The notes under the pieces are model-generated. The model did not search any database. It was not told where the DNA came from and was given only the letters and a program-made list of their open reading frames with translations. Below, one piece after another: positions 10,984-19,632 of a stretch of 64,000 nt of DNA. A program made the translations under genes and the position numbers. Source of the stretch: Myxococcus virescens (lineage in GTDB: Bacteria > Myxococcota > Myxococcia > Myxococcales > Myxococcaceae); the NCBI RefSeq assembly GCF_900101905.1, contig NZ_FNAJ01000001.1, positions 1,427,351 through 1,491,350 of the forward strand, in the 5' to 3' direction. Every line of letters starts with the position of its first letter. Position 1 is the stretch's first letter.

Positions 10984-11634
10984 GTGTCGCGGGATGCACA
11001 GGAAGAGGGCGTGAAGCAGGTGTACGGGGAGATTGCCTCGGCCTACGAGGCGCTCTTCCCTGCCCTGCACCGGTACGAGGAGCGGGTGGAGCGGTTCCTC
11101 GCGGCGGTGGTGGCGCCCGGCGCCCGCGTGCTCGACGTGGGGTGCGGGCCGGGGCTGCACACCCGGGGACTGGACGCCTCCATCGCCGTGGTTGGCACCG
11201 ACCTCTCCGAGGACATGCTCGCGCTGGCTCGGACAGCGCGGCCGGGTGGCGCGTGGCATGTACACAGCTACCACCAGCCGATTCCTCCTGACTGGGGCCG
11301 CTTCACCGTCGCGCTCGCCATTGGCTGCCTGGACTTCTGCGACGACCTGCCGCGCGTGCTGAAACACCTCGCGGAGGCGCTGGAGCCGGGCGGCAAGCTG
11401 CTCTTCACCGTGCTGGAGCGGCGGCCGGGGTTGGACGGGCACGAGGCGCCCGTGCAGCCGATTCAAACGGCGGGGCCGGCGGTGATGCTGCACCTGTACT
11501 CCTTCGAGGAGACCGCCCGGGCCGTCACGGAAGCAGGGCTACTCCCGCGCACGTACGTGCATGCGCCCGGCTGGGTGCAGCTCACGGAACAGCGGACCAT
11601 GTGGTTCGGGTGGTGGGAGGTGGAGCGGCGCTGA
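10984..11634 (+). CDS. Class I SAM-dependent methyltransferase
   Basis: Methyltransferase of 216 residues with the Rossmann-type SAM site VLDVGCGPGLHTRGLD, an acidic VVGTDLSEDML strand-2 motif, and the post-motif LEPGGKLLFTVLERR. The GTG at 10984 is chosen because GGAGGA lies directly before it; the longer frame from 10873 would run through the hairpin after glgX. The substrate cannot be told from sequence; the fold resembles small-molecule methyltransferases of the UbiE type. It is separated from glgX by a probable terminator and is likely transcribed on its own. Confidence 0.85.
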   Translation: MSRDAQEEGVKQVYGEIASAYEALFPALHRYEERVERFLAAVVAPGARVLDVGCGPGLHTRGLDASIAVVGTDLSEDMLALARTARPGGAWHVHSYHQPIPPDWGRFTVALAIGCLDFCDDLPRVLKHLAEALEPGGKLLFTVLERRPGLDGHEAPVQPIQTAGPAVMLHLYSFEETARAVTEAGLLPRTYVHAPGWVQLTEQRTMWFGWWEVERR

Positions 11635-11739
11635 GCGCGTGGCTCCTGGACCGCACTTCCGGTGCCTGAGGGCCACAGCCCTGCCACTCCAGGGTGTGCA
11701 CGAGGCTTGCACTGGACTCCGCCCAGGAGGCATCGACAC

Positions 11740-12273
11740 GTGATTCGGCTGCGTTGGACCTGCATCGGGGCGTCTCTGCTGGCAATGGCCGTGGGCTGTG
11801 CGGAGGCCCCCCTCCGCGACGACACAACGCCGCCGAGCGTGTCGATTGCGCTCGTGGAGGGCGGATGCGACCCGGAAACGAACTTCCGGTGCCTGTGTGT
11901 AGGGAACGTCGGAGACGCGGCGCCCCACCTTCAGGAGATCGGCGTGGACCTGGGCGCCCTGCAAAAGAACGGTTGGCCGTGCGTACCAGGCGACTTCGAC
12001 CAGGACGGAGAGCAGGACTATGCCTTTCCGGGCGAGGGCTACTCGTGCAACCGGTCCGTCCCGGTGCGGGTGCTCTTCACGCGAGGCGGGCACCTGCGGG
12101 AAGTCCAGACGCTGCCGCGCAAGTTGAGCTGCCTTCAGCGCTACGTCTCCAACGACGCGTCCCTGCCGCCGGGACAAGGACTGGTCGACTGGGGTGAAGG
12201 GAATGCCACCTGGCTCTACCGGTTCGACGGCAAGGGCTGGCTCGCCACTTCCCATCTCTCCGAGACGCACTGA
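11740..12273 (+). CDS. Lipoprotein with a calcium-type DxDxDG loop
   Basis: Lipoprotein of 177 residues. The GTG at 11740 has AGGAGG nine bases upstream. The signal peptide ends in AMAVGC, giving a lipidated Cys near residue 19. The mature protein has several Cys residues (in CLC, SCN and LSC contexts) that may form disulfides, and the sequence DFDQDGEQDY, which matches the spacing of Ca-binding DxDxDGxxD loops found in FG-GAP and dockerin-like repeats. No enzyme family is recognised. It precedes the metallo-beta-lactamase gene on the same strand, with about 100 bases between. Confidence 0.75.
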   Translation: MIRLRWTCIGASLLAMAVGCAEAPLRDDTTPPSVSIALVEGGCDPETNFRCLCVGNVGDAAPHLQEIGVDLGALQKNGWPCVPGDFDQDGEQDYAFPGEGYSCNRSVPVRVLFTRGGHLREVQTLPRKLSCLQRYVSNDASLPPGQGLVDWGEGNATWLYRFDGKGWLATSHLSETH

Positions 12274-12379
12274 TTCGGTACAACCGGGGCACACCGCGCC
12301 AGGTCCCAGTCCGTCCTCGGCGTGCCGCTCGAATCCCTCCACTCCGACGCGGCATCGCCGCTGCCGAGGCCATTTGACG

Positions 12380-13165
12380 ATGACGCTTCTTCCCCCTCGT
12401 TGGCTTTGTGCCGGTGCGCTGCTCATCCCCCTGAGCACCGCCTGCACCCGAACCACGCCGGCCGCGGCGGTGGAGCGGAACATCCCCGTGGAGGCGCAAT
12501 CCCAGGGTCCGGACGAGTACGTGCTGGCGGATGACGTGAGCGTGCGGAAGCTGGCGCCTGGCGTGTGGTTGCACGTCACGGTGGTGACGTTGAAACCATT
12601 CGGCCGCGTCTCCACCAACGGGCTCATCATCGAGGACGGTGAAACGTCCTTGCTGGTCGACACGGGCTGGGATGCAAGGCAGGGCGCGCTGCTGCTCGAC
12701 TGGGCCCGGAACACGCTTCGGCGCCCGGTCCGCACGGCGGTGGTGACGCACTTCCATGAGGATCGCCTCGGCGGTGTTCCGGCGCTCGTCCCGCATGGCA
12801 TCCCCGTTCATGGCCTGGAGGAGACGGCGCGGATTGCAACGTTCCTGGGCCTGCCAGGCCCCACGGAGACCTTCGCTGAAGCGAGCACGGTGGGCTCCCT
12901 GGAGCTCTTCTTTCCGGGGGCGGGCCACGCGAAGGACAACATCGTCGTGTGGCACCGGGACAGCGGCGTGTTGTTTGGCGGCTGCTTCGTGAAGGACGGC
13001 GCCTCGACGAACCTGGGCAACGTGGCGGACGCGGACGTGGCGGCCTGGCCCGCGAGCCTGTCGCGGACGCGGCAGCGGTTTCCGGAGGCGCGCGTGGTGG
13101 TCCCGGGGCACGGACAGGCCGGTGGGCCGGAGCTGCTGGGCCACACGGAAGCGCTGCTCCGCTGA
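12380..13165 (+). CDS. Subclass B1-like metallo-beta-lactamase, lipoprotein form
   Basis: Zinc hydrolase of 261 residues with the complete ligand set of subclass B1 metallo-beta-lactamases: H124-F-H126-E-D128, H183 in GAGHAKDNIVVW, C202 in LFGGCFVKD and H244 in VVPGHGQAGG. The Cys ligand separates B1 enzymes from glyoxalase II-type MBL proteins. B1 enzymes hydrolyse penicillins, cephalosporins and carbapenems in the periplasm. The N-terminus is a lipoprotein signal ending LSTAC, so the enzyme is probably membrane-anchored. No mobile element or resistance partner lies nearby, so it looks like a resident chromosomal gene. Activity is inferred from residues, not shown. Confidence 0.87.
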   Translation: MTLLPPRWLCAGALLIPLSTACTRTTPAAAVERNIPVEAQSQGPDEYVLADDVSVRKLAPGVWLHVTVVTLKPFGRVSTNGLIIEDGETSLLVDTGWDARQGALLLDWARNTLRRPVRTAVVTHFHEDRLGGVPALVPHGIPVHGLEETARIATFLGLPGPTETFAEASTVGSLELFFPGAGHAKDNIVVWHRDSGVLFGGCFVKDGASTNLGNVADADVAAWPASLSRTRQRFPEARVVVPGHGQAGGPELLGHTEALLR

Positions 13166-13405
13166 GCGGCCTCACGGAGCAACCGGGCAGGCGCGGGCGA
13201 TGTGACGGTGCCTCGCCCGCACGGGCAGGAGCGTTGGCCAACACACCGTGGTGGGTCGTTCCACGCTCGCTCGCCTGCCGTTGAAGGTCTGTCCCTGGAC
13301 ATTCCCACACGGCTCCAGGGTTCACAGACATGGGCGCGGGCCCTTGCCGTTCCTACCGTCCCGCGGAGAAGCACGGGCCAATGGGCGTAGGGGACGGAGG
13401 GAGAC

Positions 13406-14374
13406 ATGAGGCTTGTGGCTGCGGTGTCGCTCGCGATGGTGGCGAGCGCGTGTACCTCGGTGCGGATGGAGCAGCGGGACGGTTGCTGGGTGAAGCAGAC
13501 CCGGGCCTTTCCCTCCACGCTCAAGGAGGAAGTGGGGCCCTGCGCTCGGCCCGTGCCCGTGTGGTCCGAGGACCGGCTCACGCGGCTGGTGCAGGAGTGC
13601 GTGATGCACACGGACTACCGCTGGCAGAGCAGCGCGTTGGTGGCGTGGAACCGGAGTGAACCCCTGCCGGAGCGGGAGTCCGAGGAGAAGGTCCTCGCGG
13701 CGTGCATGGCCCGGGCGGAGACCATCCTGAACACGGAGAAGGGCGCGCTGGAGCAGCGGCTGAGCGAGGTGGCGCAGGAGCGGGACACGCTGAAGGCGAG
13801 CATCGAGAAGGAGCGCAACCAGCATCAAGCCACCCTCACGGAGCAGCTCACGCGTCACGACGCCAGCATGGAGCGGGCGCGCAACCAGATGCATGAGAGC
13901 AACAACCTGCTCGCGGAGGCGCTGGGTGAAGCAGCGAAGAAGCCCGCGCCCTCGGCGGTGGCGACGGCCACCTCCACGTCCAGCAGCGAGGGACTGGCGA
14001 ACACGCAGACCGACTCCACGCAGCGCAGCGACGCGGCGCTCCGGGGGGACGTGTCGTCCTCGGCACGACGGAGCTCGTCGTCCCAGGGAACACAGACCGC
14101 GCCACCGCCGAAGGTGATGAAGCCCATCATCGACACGGACACACCGCCCATGTGCGAGCTGTCTTCGGCGACGGTGGCGAAGGCGAATCAGTCGCGGGCG
14201 TCCTCGGGAAAGAAGCGGCCCGGTGTCCGGAACGCGTCCGAGTGCACGCAGATGAAGCCTGAACCATCCTTCCAGCCCGCCGAGCCGGAGGAGGCCATCC
14301 TAGCGACACCCGCGCAGCAGACCGCGAAGGCGCCCATCCCACTGGTGCCCCAGGACGCTGACGCCGTGAAGTAA
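13406..14374 (+). CDS. Coiled-coil lipoprotein of unknown function
   Basis: Lipoprotein of 322 residues with a strong GGAGGGAGAC before the ATG. The signal ends in AMVASAC. Residues about 95-175 form a charged heptad-rich stretch (EQRLSEVAQERDTLKASIEK and following) predicted to be a coiled coil. The C-terminal third is Ser/Thr/Pro-rich, with two Cys residues that may pair. No catalytic motif is seen. It converges with the SitI6 gene, and a hairpin overlaps the boundary. Probably an envelope structural or scaffolding protein; that role is inferred only from architecture. Confidence 0.75.
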   Translation: MRLVAAVSLAMVASACTSVRMEQRDGCWVKQTRAFPSTLKEEVGPCARPVPVWSEDRLTRLVQECVMHTDYRWQSSALVAWNRSEPLPERESEEKVLAACMARAETILNTEKGALEQRLSEVAQERDTLKASIEKERNQHQATLTEQLTRHDASMERARNQMHESNNLLAEALGEAAKKPAPSAVATATSTSSSEGLANTQTDSTQRSDAALRGDVSSSARRSSSSQGTQTAPPPKVMKPIIDTDTPPMCELSSATVAKANQSRASSGKKRPGVRNASECTQMKPEPSFQPAEPEEAILATPAQQTAKAPIPLVPQDADAVK

Positions 14375-14395
14375 CGCCGGGACACACCACCGCGG

Positions 14396-14424
14396 GGCCG
14401 CCCCTTCACACGAAGTGGGCGGCC
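14396..14424 (+). terminator. Hairpin between convergent genes
   Basis: GGCCGCCC (14396-14403) pairs with GGGCGGCC (14417-14424). It lies just after the coiled-coil lipoprotein gene and overlaps the last codons of the convergent immunity gene, so it could stop transcripts from the left. Confidence 0.4.
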
Positions 14425-15248
14425 TCCAGTGCATATCCCTGCGCACGCATCGCCTGCAGTGCGTCGCGGAAGCGCGGAGAGATGATCAAGCGCGGCTCGG
14501 GCCTCAGTTCTCCACGCCGGTCCCCGAACAACTTGTCGGTCACGCACAAGTCAGCGCCATCGTGGCTGGCTCGGTCGACGTACAGCTCCGAAATCGGGTT
14601 GAGACCAGCGGTGTGGCCCGAGGGGCAGCGGAATACGTTGCGCTCGTCGAGGTCGAACGGATTGTTTCCCGCCACCGTCCTCGCATTCAGCGTCAGGGGC
14701 TTCGAAGTGACGACAAGCTGGAACCAATCCGAAGGCAGGCGCTTGCCTCTCCCCTGATGAAGCACCGGCCGGAACTCCGCACCGCGAAGACCGTGCATCT
14801 GGAAGGCCGACGCGAGCCGTGATGACACCACCACCTCTCCAGCGAGGGTCTGGGCGATGTCCTTGCCCTTCGGAATGCGTCGGGTGTCGAGAATGAGGTC
14901 GGAGACTTGCCGAGCGCCTGCGCCACAGTGCCGGCAGGTGGATGACTCATCATACGCCGTACCGCACATGGCCCCTGTCGGCTCGAAGTACGCGCGAACG
15001 ACGAGATTGAGCACCTCCGCGGATTGAAGCTCCCGTGCCGTGTAGCGTCGGTGCAGGCGCCAGGACATGAAGAACGCGCCACCCTGCTTCGCGTAAGCGT
15101 GGTTGAGCTGTGCAATCCGTGCGACGCAGGCATCATCGACGGGCAGCACCACCTTGCGGATGGAGCCGCCCAACGAGACGCCGAGCCCCGGGTCAAGGTG
15201 CTCCCGAGCATCCCGCTCGGCGATTCTGAACTCGATGGTCTCTCGCAT
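14406..15248 (-). CDS. sitI6: SitI6-family immunity protein (double CxxCG type)
   Basis: Cytoplasmic immunity protein of 280 residues belonging to the myxobacterial double-CxxCG family, which protects kin from the cognate SitA6 toxin. The first motif is T-C105-R-H-C108-G; the second, C208-P-S-G-H, is the degenerate form common in this family and is followed by the conserved TAGLNPISELYVDR and LRPEPRLIISPRF segments. The ATG at 15248 lies 19 bases after the toxin stop, so the two genes form a short operon in the usual toxin-first order. Specificity for the adjacent toxin is inferred from this arrangement. Confidence 0.85.
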   Translation of the reverse strand: MRETIEFRIAERDAREHLDPGLGVSLGGSIRKVVLPVDDACVARIAQLNHAYAKQGGAFFMSWRLHRRYTARELQSAEVLNLVVRAYFEPTGAMCGTAYDESSTCRHCGAGARQVSDLILDTRRIPKGKDIAQTLAGEVVVSSRLASAFQMHGLRGAEFRPVLHQGRGKRLPSDWFQLVVTSKPLTLNARTVAGNNPFDLDERNVFRCPSGHTAGLNPISELYVDRASHDGADLCVTDKLFGDRRGELRPEPRLIISPRFRDALQAMRAQGYALEAAHFV

Positions 15249-15267
15249 GCTCAAGGCGTGATGCCAA

Positions 15268-15843
15268 TCAACTGGGGGATGGAATGCGAAGCTCCTGCGG
15301 TGTGGGGCGACGCCCCTGACCATACGGCCAGGCTCGGCGGAACTGCTGCGTCACGGCTTTGTGGTACGCGGTCGGCAACCGGTACGTCTGCCCGTTATTC
15401 GCGCCGCCCAGGTACAACGGGATGAAGTGGTGGTTCTCATACCCAATGCTGTTCGGGTAGGTCGCTTGAGCCGTCTGCAGCCGCTGCTGATAGACCTGCC
15501 GAGCCTGGACGACCACCGCATGGTCCGCGCTCCGGCGAGCAGCGACCTGGGTCTGCATGGTTGATGGCCGAGGGTTGAGCGCTGGCGGCTGGCGACTCGG
15601 GCGACCACCACCTCCTCGTCTCACGGGCCGAAGCGCGAGTGGCTCCGTTCCGGAATACCCAGCGCCTTCATCCCACCCCAGGGGCAAGAAGGCACCGCGG
15701 GACTCCCCCTTCCCTTCAAGTGGCGGCGCCACGACATAGGCAGCGCCCGTCTCCAGCGATGACGAAGCCTCCTTTCCAGCGACGCAGGCACACTGGAGCA
15801 GAAGCAGTGCGACGCCCATCGGAACAAGTCTCGACTGACGCAA
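15268..15843 (-). CDS. sitA6: SitA6-family lipoprotein toxin
   Basis: Lipoprotein toxin of 191 residues. SitA proteins are passed between sibling cells by outer membrane exchange and kill recipients lacking the matching SitI. The TTG at 15843 is chosen because GAGGAG lies eight bases before it and it yields a normal signal peptide ending in LLLQCAC; a GTG four codons... upstream overlaps the ribosome site. A Pro/Arg-rich linker leads to the C-terminal toxin domain, which contains ENHHFIPLYLGGANNGQTYR at residues 136-155, an HNH/His-Me nuclease-like motif. Chemistry is inferred; the family match and the adjacent immunity gene make the call solid. Confidence 0.83.
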   Translation of the reverse strand: MRQSRLVPMGVALLLLQCACVAGKEASSSLETGAAYVVAPPLEGKGESRGAFLPLGWDEGAGYSGTEPLALRPVRRGGGGRPSRQPPALNPRPSTMQTQVAARRSADHAVVVQARQVYQQRLQTAQATYPNSIGYENHHFIPLYLGGANNGQTYRLPTAYHKAVTQQFRRAWPYGQGRRPTPQELRIPSPS

Positions 15844-16187
15844 TGGAACCACTCCTCGCGCATGCGAATAGGAAGGCTTTGCGCCCGACTTCCGATGCCT
15901 GGGTCCCGATGCGGAGCGCGACCCGCCCATTCCAGCATGCACAAGGGCAGCCTGGACACCGGCGCCTTTCGCCATGTCAGGCTCTACGCCGCGTCCCGTC
16001 GCTCGACCTCGGCGGAATCCAGAGGCGTCACGGGGCTGTCCCCGGGCTCCCAACTCCGGGCAGGGGCGCGCTGCGCCCAGGTTCCGGCCAGGGTGTTCCC
16101 GTGTCCATCGCTCGCAGTGGTTTCCTCATGTCGGACCGCCCGGCCGGGCCCCCGTCGGGTCCAACAGGAAGCAGGCGCCTGATGCGC
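15844..16187. other. Intergenic DNA upstream of sitA6
   Basis: No convincing gene is seen on either strand. Short open frames here lack ribosome sites and the expected codon bias. The sitA6 promoter should lie in the first 100-150 bases, but no box is obvious. Confidence 0.5.
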
Positions 16188-16264
16188 CTGGCTCCGAACT
16201 AGCTCACTGGTAGAGCACAGGTCCAAATCCTGCGGAGAAGGTTCGATTCCTTCGTTCAATCCAG
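16188..16264 (+). pseudogene. Degenerate tRNA-like element
   Basis: A tRNA-shaped sequence with an intact D arm (GCTC 16202-16205, loop ACTGGTA, GAGC 16213-16216) and an intact T arm (GAAGG 16237-16241, loop TTCGATT, CCTTC 16249-16253). The anticodon stem is short (CAGG with CCTG) around TCCAAAT, so position 33 would be C and the anticodon CAA. Only four acceptor pairs form (GAAC 16196-16199 with GTTC 16254-16257); beyond them come mismatches and then CTGG (16188-16191) pairing with CCAG (16261-16264). Probably a decayed tRNA or the scar of an integration site next to sitAI6; a specialised tRNA-like RNA is the alternative. Confidence 0.5.
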
Positions 16265-16571
16265 AGGGCTCCGCCGCGAGCTGACGCGAGCGCGGGTCCA
16301 CCGCTTCCCACTCCTCCCACCTCGATGCCCGGTGTTCCGCCAGGGCGACAAGGCCCCTTCCGAGCCGTCAACGGAAGCCCCTGCCGCCGTCCGCGGAGGT
16401 GCCCGGCGCGCAGGCGCGAGCAGCCAGGAAGCGGCCAGGACAGGCAGTCCGCGCTCCACGTCCGTGAACGGTGGGGCCCTCGCTTTTCAGCAGTACCCGG
16501 GACACGCGCGACGCGCGCACTGAAACGTCCCGGTTCTTCAAGCCCCCCCGGCGGGGGAAAGGAGGTGCGCG
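16265..16571. other. Intergenic DNA before the SPFH gene
   Basis: About 300 bases without a supported gene. The end of the stretch carries CCCCCCCGGCGGGGG, a short GC dyad just ahead of the AAAGGAGG ribosome site of the next gene. No promoter boxes are clear. Confidence 0.4.
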
Positions 16572-17696
16572 ATGAGCATCATGCGTGTGGATGTCGGGCA
16601 GAATGAGCGGGCGTTCGTGCTGGTGGACGAGAAGCCGGAGCGCTACCTCGTTCCCGGCCGGTACTGGCTGATCCACCCCTTCCGAAAGGTGCGGCTGGTG
16701 CGCGTGAGCACCGAGCAGCCGCTCGTCCAGCTCGACCCGGCGTTCCTGGCCCTCGTGCCGGAGACGGACCTGCAGGTCGTGGAGCTGAGCGCCGACGAGC
16801 GCGCCATCCTCTTCCACAAAGGCCGCCCCGTGCGGTGGCTCGGCCGGGGCCTGCACCAGGTGTGGACGGTGGAGCGCCTTCCCAGCCGTCAGCTGACGCC
16901 CGGCGCGCCCACCGTGCGCGTGGAGCGCGTGGACACCTCGGGTGTCACCACGGCGCCGCTGCGTGACGACGTGCGCGCCCTGGTCCCCGCCAGCGACTAC
17001 ACGGAGGCCACCGCCACCGAGGGCACCGTCGTGCTCCGCTACGTGGATGGCGTGCTGGACGCCGAACTTCCTCCGGGCCGCCACGCCGCGTGGACCGTCG
17101 CCCGCAAGGTGCAGCTGGCCGTCATCGACCTGCGCGAGCGCCTGCTCCACGTCACCGGCCAGGAGGTGATGACGAAGGACCGCGTCACGCTGCGCCTCAA
17201 CCTGTCAGCGGCCTTCCGCGTCTCGGACGCGCGTCGGCTCGCCGTCGTGTCCCGCGCTCCGGATGACGTCCTCTACCTGGCCATGCAGCTGGCCGCGCGC
17301 GAGGCCGTGTCGGAGCGGACGCTGGATGAGCTGCTCGCCTCGCGAGAAGCCGTGGCCGAAAGCCTCTTCACCCAGGTGAAGGACCGCGCCCACACGGTGG
17401 GCCTGGACCTGCTGCGCTTCGGCATCAAGGACGTCGTCCTCCCCGGTGAGATGAAGGAGCTGCTCAACCGCGTCATCCAGGCGCAGAAGGAAGCGGAGGC
17501 CAACGTCATCCTGCGGCGCGAGGAGACGGCCGCCACCCGCTCCATGGCGCAGACGGCCAAGGTGCTGGCGGAGAACCCGCTGCTGGTGCGCCTCAAGGAA
17601 CTGGAAGCCTACAAGGACCTCGCGTCCAAGGTGGGGCAGGTACACCTCGTCCTCGGCGAGGGCGCGGTGCCCACCCTGCAGCTCAAGAGTCACTGA
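16572..17696 (+). CDS. SPFH/Band 7 (slipin-like) protein
   Basis: Protein of 374 residues with an SPFH domain at about residues 140-290 (VIDLRERLLHVTGQEVMTKDRVTLRLNL split over the core strands, then AREAVSERTLDELL). SPFH proteins oligomerise at membranes and organise lipid-linked complexes or proteases. It lacks the usual N-terminal membrane hairpin; instead it begins with beta-rich segments (ERAFVLVDEKPERYLVPGRY) seen in the cytoplasmic slipin-like group. A strong AAAGGAGG precedes the ATG. The C-terminal KLMxx-type coiled region (IQAQKEAEANVILRREE) is typical. No NfeD or protease partner is adjacent. Confidence 0.82.
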   Translation: MSIMRVDVGQNERAFVLVDEKPERYLVPGRYWLIHPFRKVRLVRVSTEQPLVQLDPAFLALVPETDLQVVELSADERAILFHKGRPVRWLGRGLHQVWTVERLPSRQLTPGAPTVRVERVDTSGVTTAPLRDDVRALVPASDYTEATATEGTVVLRYVDGVLDAELPPGRHAAWTVARKVQLAVIDLRERLLHVTGQEVMTKDRVTLRLNLSAAFRVSDARRLAVVSRAPDDVLYLAMQLAAREAVSERTLDELLASREAVAESLFTQVKDRAHTVGLDLLRFGIKDVVLPGEMKELLNRVIQAQKEAEANVILRREETAATRSMAQTAKVLAENPLLVRLKELEAYKDLASKVGQVHLVLGEGAVPTLQLKSH

Positions 17697-17751
17697 CTCG
17701 CGAATCAATCTCGGGTTAGCCTCGCGGCCCCACACCCGCGAGGAGCCCGAG

Positions 17752-19566
17752 ATGTCGTCTTCGAACCACTACGTCCCCAACCTGCGCGATATCGAGTTCA
17801 ACCTCTTCGAGTTCCTCGATATCGGCCGAGCCTCGCTGGGCCACGCACCCTTTGGGGACCTGGACGAGACGGCCGCACGCCAGATGCTCCAGATGTTCGC
17901 CCAGCTCAGCACCAACGAGCTGGCCCAGAGCTTCGAGGAGCCGGAGCACAACCCGCCGAAGCTCGAGAATGGCGAGGTGACGCTGCCGCCCGGACTGAAG
18001 AAGGCGATGAACGCCTTCTTCGACGCGGGCATGCACCTGCTGGAGCAGCCGCCGCACCTGGGCGGCCTGGGCGCGCCGCCCTCCCTGGGCTGGGCCGCGT
18101 TCGAGCTGCTGGTGGGCGCCAATGCCTCGCTGGCCTTCTACACGCTGGGCAACCTGCTGGCGCGCATCATCGACCGGCTGGGCACGGACGCGCAGAAGCA
18201 GCGCTTCCTGCCGCACATGCTGGACCGCCGCTGGGGTGGCTCCATGGTGCTCACCGAGCCCGACGCCGGCAGTGACGTGGGCGCCGCCCGCACCAAGGCC
18301 CGCCGCGTCTCCGACGACGTCTGGGAAATCGAAGGGGTGAAGCGCTTCATCACCAACGGCGACTCGGACATGTCCGAGAACATCATCCACATGGTGCTCG
18401 CGCGCCCGGAGGGCGCGGCGCCCGGCACCAAGGGCCTGTCGCTGTTCGTCGTACCCAAGTACTGGGTGAACGAGGACGGCAGCCTGGGTGAAGCCAACGG
18501 CGTGGTGTGCACCAAGCTGGAGAAGAAGATGGGGCTGAAGGGCTCCGTCACCTGTGAGCTGACCTTCGGCGACGGGAAGCCCTGTCGCGGCCTGCTGCTG
18601 GGCGAGGTCCACGACGGCATCCGGCAGATGTTCTACATCATCGAGCAGGCCCGCATGGCGGTGGGCGTGAAGTCCATGGCCACGCTGTCCGCCGGCTACG
18701 GCCGCGCGCTGGCCTTCTCCAAGGACCGCCTCCAAGGCGCGGACCTGATGCAGGCCCGGGACAAGACGGCGCCCCGCGTGCCCATCTTCCGTCACCCCGA
18801 CGTGCGCCGCATGCTGATGGCGCAGAAGGCCCACGCGGAGGGCATGCGCGCGCTGTGCCTCTACACCGCGTTCATCCAGGACGGCGTGGAGCGCAAGGGC
18901 GGCCACCGCGCTACCGAGGCGGGTGAGCTGGACACGCTCAACGACATGCTGCTGCCGCTGGTGAAGGGCTACTGCTCGGAGAAGGCCTACGAGCTGCTGG
19001 CGCTGTCGCTCCAGGTCCACGGCGGCTCCGGCTACCTGCAGGACTACCCGGTGGAGCAGTACATCCGGGACCAGAAAATCGACACGCTCTACGAGGGCAC
19101 CACGCACATCCAGGCGCTCGACTTGCTCATGCGCAAGGTGGCGCGCGACGGCGGCGCGACGCTCCAGGGCCTGCTGTCCCAGATTCGCGAGACGGCCGAG
19201 CGCACCGGAGAGGGCAAGGAGCTGGAGGCCGAGCGCGCCGCGCTGGGCCGTGCGCTGGGCGACCTGGAGACGATGCTCGGCACGTTGATGGGCAAGCTGG
19301 GCGAGTCCGTCTATCACGTGGGCCTGCAGGGCAACCGCGTGCTGGCCGCCGTCGCGGAGGTCGTCATCGGCTGGCTGCTGGTGCGCCACGCGGAGGTCGC
19401 GCTGGAGCGCATGAAGAGCAACCCCGGGGACCGCGCCTTCTATGTGGGCAAGCTCGCCAGCGCCCGCTGGTTCTGCCACGAGGTGCTGCCCGGCGTCGCC
19501 CACGCCGCCCGCATGGTGGAGCACGGCAACCTGGACCTGATGGAGGTGCCGGAAGAGTCGTTCTGA
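17752..19566 (+). CDS. Acyl-CoA dehydrogenase with C-terminal extension
   Basis: FAD-dependent acyl-CoA dehydrogenase of 604 residues that would introduce the alpha-beta double bond in fatty acid oxidation. Visible motifs are MVLTEPDAGSDVGAARTKA (flavin and substrate site), RFITNGD, and DTLYEGTTHIQALDLL, whose Glu is the likely catalytic base. The extra 150 C-terminal residues place it in the long FadE-like class. GAGGAG lies before the ATG. It stands alone and converges with the next gene across a hairpin, so it is probably monocistronic. Chain-length preference cannot be read from the sequence. Confidence 0.92.
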   Translation: MSSSNHYVPNLRDIEFNLFEFLDIGRASLGHAPFGDLDETAARQMLQMFAQLSTNELAQSFEEPEHNPPKLENGEVTLPPGLKKAMNAFFDAGMHLLEQPPHLGGLGAPPSLGWAAFELLVGANASLAFYTLGNLLARIIDRLGTDAQKQRFLPHMLDRRWGGSMVLTEPDAGSDVGAARTKARRVSDDVWEIEGVKRFITNGDSDMSENIIHMVLARPEGAAPGTKGLSLFVVPKYWVNEDGSLGEANGVVCTKLEKKMGLKGSVTCELTFGDGKPCRGLLLGEVHDGIRQMFYIIEQARMAVGVKSMATLSAGYGRALAFSKDRLQGADLMQARDKTAPRVPIFRHPDVRRMLMAQKAHAEGMRALCLYTAFIQDGVERKGGHRATEAGELDTLNDMLLPLVKGYCSEKAYELLALSLQVHGGSGYLQDYPVEQYIRDQKIDTLYEGTTHIQALDLLMRKVARDGGATLQGLLSQIRETAERTGEGKELEAERAALGRALGDLETMLGTLMGKLGESVYHVGLQGNRVLAAVAEVVIGWLLVRHAEVALERMKSNPGDRAFYVGKLASARWFCHEVLPGVAHAARMVEHGNLDLMEVPEESF

Positions 19567-19585
19567 CGCGGAGGCACCCAGGCGA

Positions 19586-19606
19586 GCCTGGCCACGGATG
19601 CCAGGC
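19586..19606. terminator. Hairpin between convergent genes
   Basis: GCCTGGC (19586-19592) pairs with GCCAGGC (19600-19606) over a 7-base loop. It lies between the convergent acyl-CoA dehydrogenase and LOR/SDH-domain genes and may act in both directions. Confidence 0.45.
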
Positions 19607-19632
19607 CCGCCGTCGCGGCCGGGAGGCGCTCG

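Noticed and set aside
15974-16213. Small plus-strand frame running into the tRNA-like element
   Set aside because: No ribosome site, poor codon bias and basic low-complexity product.
17716-19524. Open frame of about 600 codons antisense to acyl-CoA dehydrogenase
   Set aside because: Shadow of the enzyme gene, which has complete motifs; the antisense product is low-complexity.
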